Assembly (NCBI GenBank): GCA_017431005.1
Contig: JAFRLY010000046.1
Span: forward strand, 53,553-117,552
Direction: 5' to 3'
From: Clostridia bacterium
GTDB taxonomy: Bacteria > Bacillota > Clostridia > Christensenellales > Aristaeellaceae
Length of the DNA: 64,000 bases
The notes under the pieces were generated by a model. The model was given only the letters and a program-made list of their open reading frames with translations, was not told the origin of the DNA and made no database searches. Shown piece by piece: positions 60,812 through 64,000 of the stretch (positions are counted from its first letter, which is position 1; each line of letters opens with the position of its first letter). Both the position numbers and the translations under genes were made by a program.

Positions 60812-62353
60812 TTAGAATGTGTCGTAGTTTGAACCTTCTGTTATCCCTTTTTTATTATTTATTATAGTATCCCCACTGCGAAACAGCGTATTTGTCAGTG
60901 TCATGGTAAAGCCTCCGCTGTTATTGATGTACAGCCGCTCCAGCGTGTGGTTTCCAGACCGGGTAAATATACAGTCTGTAAAAGTGGTACCGCTTAGTTT
61001 TACATTTCCACCCCAATCAACATAGGTACATCCTTCGCTTACAAGAGGAAAACTGCAGCGTGTTTGGCATAAGTTCAGCATCAGTGTAAATGTACAATTG
61101 TACGCCTGAGGCAGAACCTCAGTGTTCCAGTAGCTGAAAGCATAGGAATGATTGAATACTGAATCAATCAGTGTCATACTCCCTGCTTCCACCCGGGCAA
61201 TATACTGGTCTCTGCGTTGTTCATTAAAGGAACAACCACGAATTGTGACCTCGGCAGCACTCGCCGAAACAACAAGATTTGCATTGATCGTACATCCACT
61301 TACTGTTAGCTCCGGTATAATATCTCCCGCCTTTGGTGTGCCATAAATCTGAAATGCAGCCCCTGATGCACTGTTCATTGTTTCCACAGTGCAATTGCTC
61401 ACTCTTAGGTATTTGCATCCGTAGCGTTCCATATATATGCAATGATCACCGCTGTATAAATCGCCGTCATTTTTGAATCTGCAGTAATCTACAGTTGTTT
61501 TTTCACAATAGCCTTGAACAGGACTTTTGCACTCTTCAAAAGTGCAGCCCCTGACTGTTATACTTTGAGGAATCACAGTGGAGCGACTGGATTTTCTGCC
61601 TCTTATTCCTGTAAGAGCATTCGTGAAATAGCAATTTGTAAAGCTTCCATATTGGTTCCAGATTTCCACAAAAATAATATTACTGGTTCTCGTATATATT
61701 TCCCCATGTGGACTTCTGCCAGTTCCCTGTTTTGTACTCCGGAACGCAATATTCTCAAAAGATACACCACCTTCAAAAGAAAGTACATGATCTGAATAAT
61801 CCGGATCACAAATGATTGAAGCACCGGGCCCAGCATTAACAGGATAAGCAAAAAACACCTTTGAGATCTTGGTTGTGATATATGATCGGATTAGATAAGT
61901 GCCACTCAACAGGACATTGGTTTCTCTGCTGTTTAAACATTTCTGAAAGGCAGCTGAATCATCCGTAATACCATCGCCTTTTGCTCCGAATTCTTCCGGA
62001 GTAATATAGGAGGTAAAGCCGGGTTCTGCAGATCCATATCCTATCAGAGAAGTATCTTCCTCAAAAGCATCCTCCGCTATTTCCGTCAGTGCTGAAGAAA
62101 AATAAGCTCTTTTTAAAGAACTGCCAGCAAACGCTTTGGGACCAATATACTTAACATTCTTGGGAATGATAACTGTTTCTACACTAGTAGTATTTCTGAA
62201 AGCTTCTTCTTCTATTATTACCGTTTCTTCCGGCAGTTTCAGAACATTTTCAGCTGATCCCGAACCCGGATCATAAAAAACACAAAGAAAAAGGAAAAAG
62301 CATACATGTCGTAACCATGATCTTTTTTCGTAGCAAGCTGACCATATACTCAT
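60812..62353 (-). CDS. LRR_5/beta-helix exported protein (pectate-lyase-3-like)
   Basis: This 513-residue protein starts with a hydrophobic export signal (HVCFFLFLCVFYDPGSGS). About 75 residues of BspA-type leucine-rich repeats follow (VETVIIPKNVKYIGPKAF). Then comes a right-handed beta-helix opening with FGAKGDGITDDSAAFQKCL, the mark of pectate_lyase_3/GH28-like and tailspike-like proteins. Many coils end in CTF, CSF or CTI. Such helices bind, cut or epimerise polysaccharides. The ATG at 62353 is preferred to 62359 because AGGGGG then lies 6 bases upstream. It sits between wecC and the chain-length gene. Catalytic residues cannot be assigned. Confidence 0.78.
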   Translation of the reverse strand: MSIWSACYEKRSWLRHVCFFLFLCVFYDPGSGSAENVLKLPEETVIIEEEAFRNTTSVETVIIPKNVKYIGPKAFAGSSLKRAYFSSALTEIAEDAFEEDTSLIGYGSAEPGFTSYITPEEFGAKGDGITDDSAAFQKCLNSRETNVLLSGTYLIRSYITTKISKVFFAYPVNAGPGASIICDPDYSDHVLSFEGGVSFENIAFRSTKQGTGRSPHGEIYTRTSNIIFVEIWNQYGSFTNCYFTNALTGIRGRKSSRSTVIPQSITVRGCTFEECKSPVQGYCEKTTVDYCRFKNDGDLYSGDHCIYMERYGCKYLRVSNCTVETMNSASGAAFQIYGTPKAGDIIPELTVSGCTINANLVVSASAAEVTIRGCSFNEQRRDQYIARVEAGSMTLIDSVFNHSYAFSYWNTEVLPQAYNCTFTLMLNLCQTRCSFPLVSEGCTYVDWGGNVKLSGTTFTDCIFTRSGNHTLERLYINNSGGFTMTLTNTLFRSGDTIINNKKGITEGSNYDTF

Positions 62354-62402
62354 CTGCATCCCCCTGAAAAGAACACATTCCCCTGTGTCACCATTGTCGA
62401 AT

Positions 62403-63623
62403 TTATAGATGATAAGTTCCTGGCAAGTGGATAACGTTCTGGCAATCCAGAATGATTTTATCTTTCAGCAGTTCCTGGTTCTCCAGAATTTCCGCATGCT
62501 TAACCATCACAATAACCATATCAACATCCTTCAGGAAGTCCTGAAGACTGAAATACTGGTTTGGTACAACCTGTTCCAATATCATTGGATCATAGACCTT
62601 CAGACCCTTTGCAAGATGTCGTTCCTGGCTTTCCAGAAGCTGAAGCGTGGGCGATTCGCGTAAATCGTCTACATTTTCTTTATACGTGAGTCCATATAAT
62701 CCAATTCTGGAAAAGTCCTCCATACCGTGCAATTTCATGATGTCATGAATACGATTCAAAACAAAATCCGGCATTCCATCATTTGTTTTCATGGATTCAT
62801 CAATCACCTTTGCCAGAGACGGATAATCTCCGACAAGAAACCATGGATCAACACTGATGCAATGCCCGCCTACACCTGGTCCGGGTTGAAGAATATTCAC
62901 TCTTGGATGCATATTGCAGATTCGAATAATTTCATATACGTCCAGATTGTCATATCTGCAGATTTTTGCCAGCTCGTTTGCAAAAGCAATATTAACAGCC
63001 CGGAAAGTATTTTCAACAACCTTGGTCATCTCTGCAGTCCGGATATCTGTTGTAACAATCTGTCCCTGACAGAAGGAACTGTAATAAGTTCTGACCTTTT
63101 CAGCAATCTGCTGATTATCTGCTCCGATGGTACGATTATTATGAATCAGCTCATAAATCATATTCCCGGGAATAATACGCTCAGGCGCATGAACCAAGTG
63201 AATATCTCTGCCCGGTTCAAATCCGCGTTCCTTAACCAGCGGTCTCACATACCGGTCCATGGTACCGGGTGAAACTGTAGATTCCACAATCAGCACTGAA
63301 CCCGGAAGACAAACCTTCAGTACCTCTTCCACAGCAGCCAGCACATACGCAGGATCAATCTTTTTACTGAATTTGTCATAGGGTGTCGGAACAGAAACAA
63401 TATACGTATCCGTCACCTGATATTCCGTCGTGAACCGGATCCCACTGCTGATTGCTTTATTAAAGAGTTCTTCCAGACCTTTTTCCTGGAAAGTAACAAT
63501 TCCTTCGTTCAGTTTTTCCACATGCATGCTGTTGTAGTCTGTTCCAACAACAGGAATCCCATGAGAAGCCATCATAAGCGCAGTAGGCAATCCAATATAG
63601 CCTAAACCGATTACATTGATCAT
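62403..63623 (-). CDS. wecC: UDP-N-acetyl-D-mannosamine dehydrogenase
   Basis: This 406-residue NAD-dependent enzyme oxidises UDP-ManNAc twice to UDP-ManNAcA. It has the Rossmann motif VIGLGYIGLPTALMMASHG, STVSPGTMDRYVRPL, the APERIIPGNMI stretch of the WecC branch and the catalytic cysteine in GPGVGGHCISVDPWFLVG. GLTYKENVDDLRESPTL is typical of the C-terminal domain. UDP-glucose dehydrogenase shares the fold, but the APERIIPG and HCISVDPWF motifs favour WecC. The matching UDP-GlcNAc 2-epimerase (WecB) would lie outside the window. It implies a uronic acid in the polymer. Confidence 0.9.
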   Translation of the reverse strand: MINVIGLGYIGLPTALMMASHGIPVVGTDYNSMHVEKLNEGIVTFQEKGLEELFNKAISSGIRFTTEYQVTDTYIVSVPTPYDKFSKKIDPAYVLAAVEEVLKVCLPGSVLIVESTVSPGTMDRYVRPLVKERGFEPGRDIHLVHAPERIIPGNMIYELIHNNRTIGADNQQIAEKVRTYYSSFCQGQIVTTDIRTAEMTKVVENTFRAVNIAFANELAKICRYDNLDVYEIIRICNMHPRVNILQPGPGVGGHCISVDPWFLVGDYPSLAKVIDESMKTNDGMPDFVLNRIHDIMKLHGMEDFSRIGLYGLTYKENVDDLRESPTLQLLESQERHLAKGLKVYDPMILEQVVPNQYFSLQDFLKDVDMVIVMVKHAEILENQELLKDKIILDCQNVIHLPGTYHL

Positions 63624-63626
63624 AAC

Positions 63627-64000
63627 TTAATTCCTTCCTTCTCCAAATTTGCGCTGGAGTCTTTCAGCCAGAACAGCACCGTTTTGCTGCCTGGTATACC
63701 GGCTGTGCATCAGCCGCCTGGCAAATTCCCGATGCTGTCCTAATTCTGAAATCTTATCCATCAGCTTATCAAAGACTTCAGCAAGCTTTTCCGGATGATC
63801 TGGTGACAGATGCACTCCTAACCCTGTTTCATCTAAGATTTCGCATGCATCTCCTTCGGCCATAAGCAGCACAGGACATCCGATTCCCAAAGCTTCATAC
63901 AGCTTTGTCGGAATACTATCCTGCATCCTGGAGCTCTTCAATGAAATAAAGCTGACAGCAGCATAATGAAGCACTGTATGAACCTGATCAAACGGCAGCG
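63627..64000 (-). CDS. GT4-family glycosyltransferase, C-terminal part (runs off the window)
   Basis: About 124 residues of the C-terminal domain are visible, starting LPFDQVHTVLHYAAV. SFISLKSSRMQDSIPTKLYEALGIGCPV includes the E-x7-E-like region and the sugar-nucleotide loop of WbuB-like GT4 enzymes. The stop lies 3 bases before the wecC start, with a GGAG-rich site inside its end. The N-terminal domain lies beyond 64000. Confidence 0.8.
   Translation of the reverse strand, partial: LPFDQVHTVLHYAAVSFISLKSSRMQDSIPTKLYEALGIGCPVLLMAEGDACEILDETGLGVHLSPDHPEKLAEVFDKLMDKISELGQHREFARRLMHSRYTRQQNGAVLAERLQRKFGEGRN

Noticed and set aside
1-64000. CRISPR array, rRNA or tRNA genes
   Set aside because: No regularly spaced direct repeats and no rRNA or tRNA hallmarks were seen on either strand.

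Overview
The window looks like the chromosome of an anaerobic, carbohydrate-fermenting Bacillota (Clostridia-type gut or rumen organism). The pointers are an acetate kinase beside the DUF177-rpmF pair, strong GGAGG ribosome binding sites with frequent GTG/TTG starts, LplABC-, Rbs- and Nup/BMP-type ABC importers, many glycoside hydrolases, and consensus sigma-70-like promoters. Species cannot be fixed from the sequence alone. I see no rRNA, tRNA, CRISPR array, transposase or prophage gene. No stretch over 300 bases lacks a gene.

Region 1 (0.07-16 kb) is a glycan-use locus. A divergent AraC regulator faces a minus-strand operon encoding an Rbs-type sugar importer (ATPase, permease, binding protein, permease). 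It continues into a GH78 alpha-L-rhamnosidase, two NagZ-like GH3 enzymes flanking a beta-phosphoglucomutase, and an esterase. A GH31 enzyme with its own promoter closes the region. Region 2 (16-26 kb) holds a small operon (zinc-ribbon protein plus two DUF4832-type proteins). Next to it is an LplABC-type importer operon headed by a Gfo/Idh/MocA oxidoreductase and an acyltransferase-like protein, with a divergent LacI regulator and two operator-like repeats.

Region 3 (26-34.8 kb) is housekeeping: rsmI, rsmH, valS, rpmF, DUF177, ackA, a FAD-dependent oxidoreductase and trmO. Region 4 (34.8-43.7 kb) is a tightly packed run, in transcription order xpt (xanthine phosphoribosyltransferase), a candidate structured RNA, a BMP-type nucleoside importer (binding protein, ATPase, two permeases), a membrane-anchored peptidoglycan-binding protein and a GH94 cellobiose phosphorylase. 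A diacylglycerol-kinase-like lipid kinase diverges from xpt.

Region 5 (44.7-64 kb and beyond) is a visibly AT-richer, minus-strand, Wzx/Wzy-type exopolysaccharide or capsule cluster. It encodes a UDP-ManNAc dehydrogenase, a chain-length protein fused to a kinase domain that has lost its catalytic motifs, a flippase, a polymerase, several glycosyltransferases, two PLP-fold proteins, a WbqC protein, an ATP-grasp protein and VanZ. It also encodes three candidate polymer-acting proteins: an LRR/beta-helix protein, a heparinase II/III-like lyase and a GH39-like lipoprotein. Its most unusual member is a glycosyltransferase whose two GT-B domains lie in reversed order (C-terminal domain first), which looks like a natural circular permutation. 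Many genes overlap by 1-23 bases, so translation is probably coupled.
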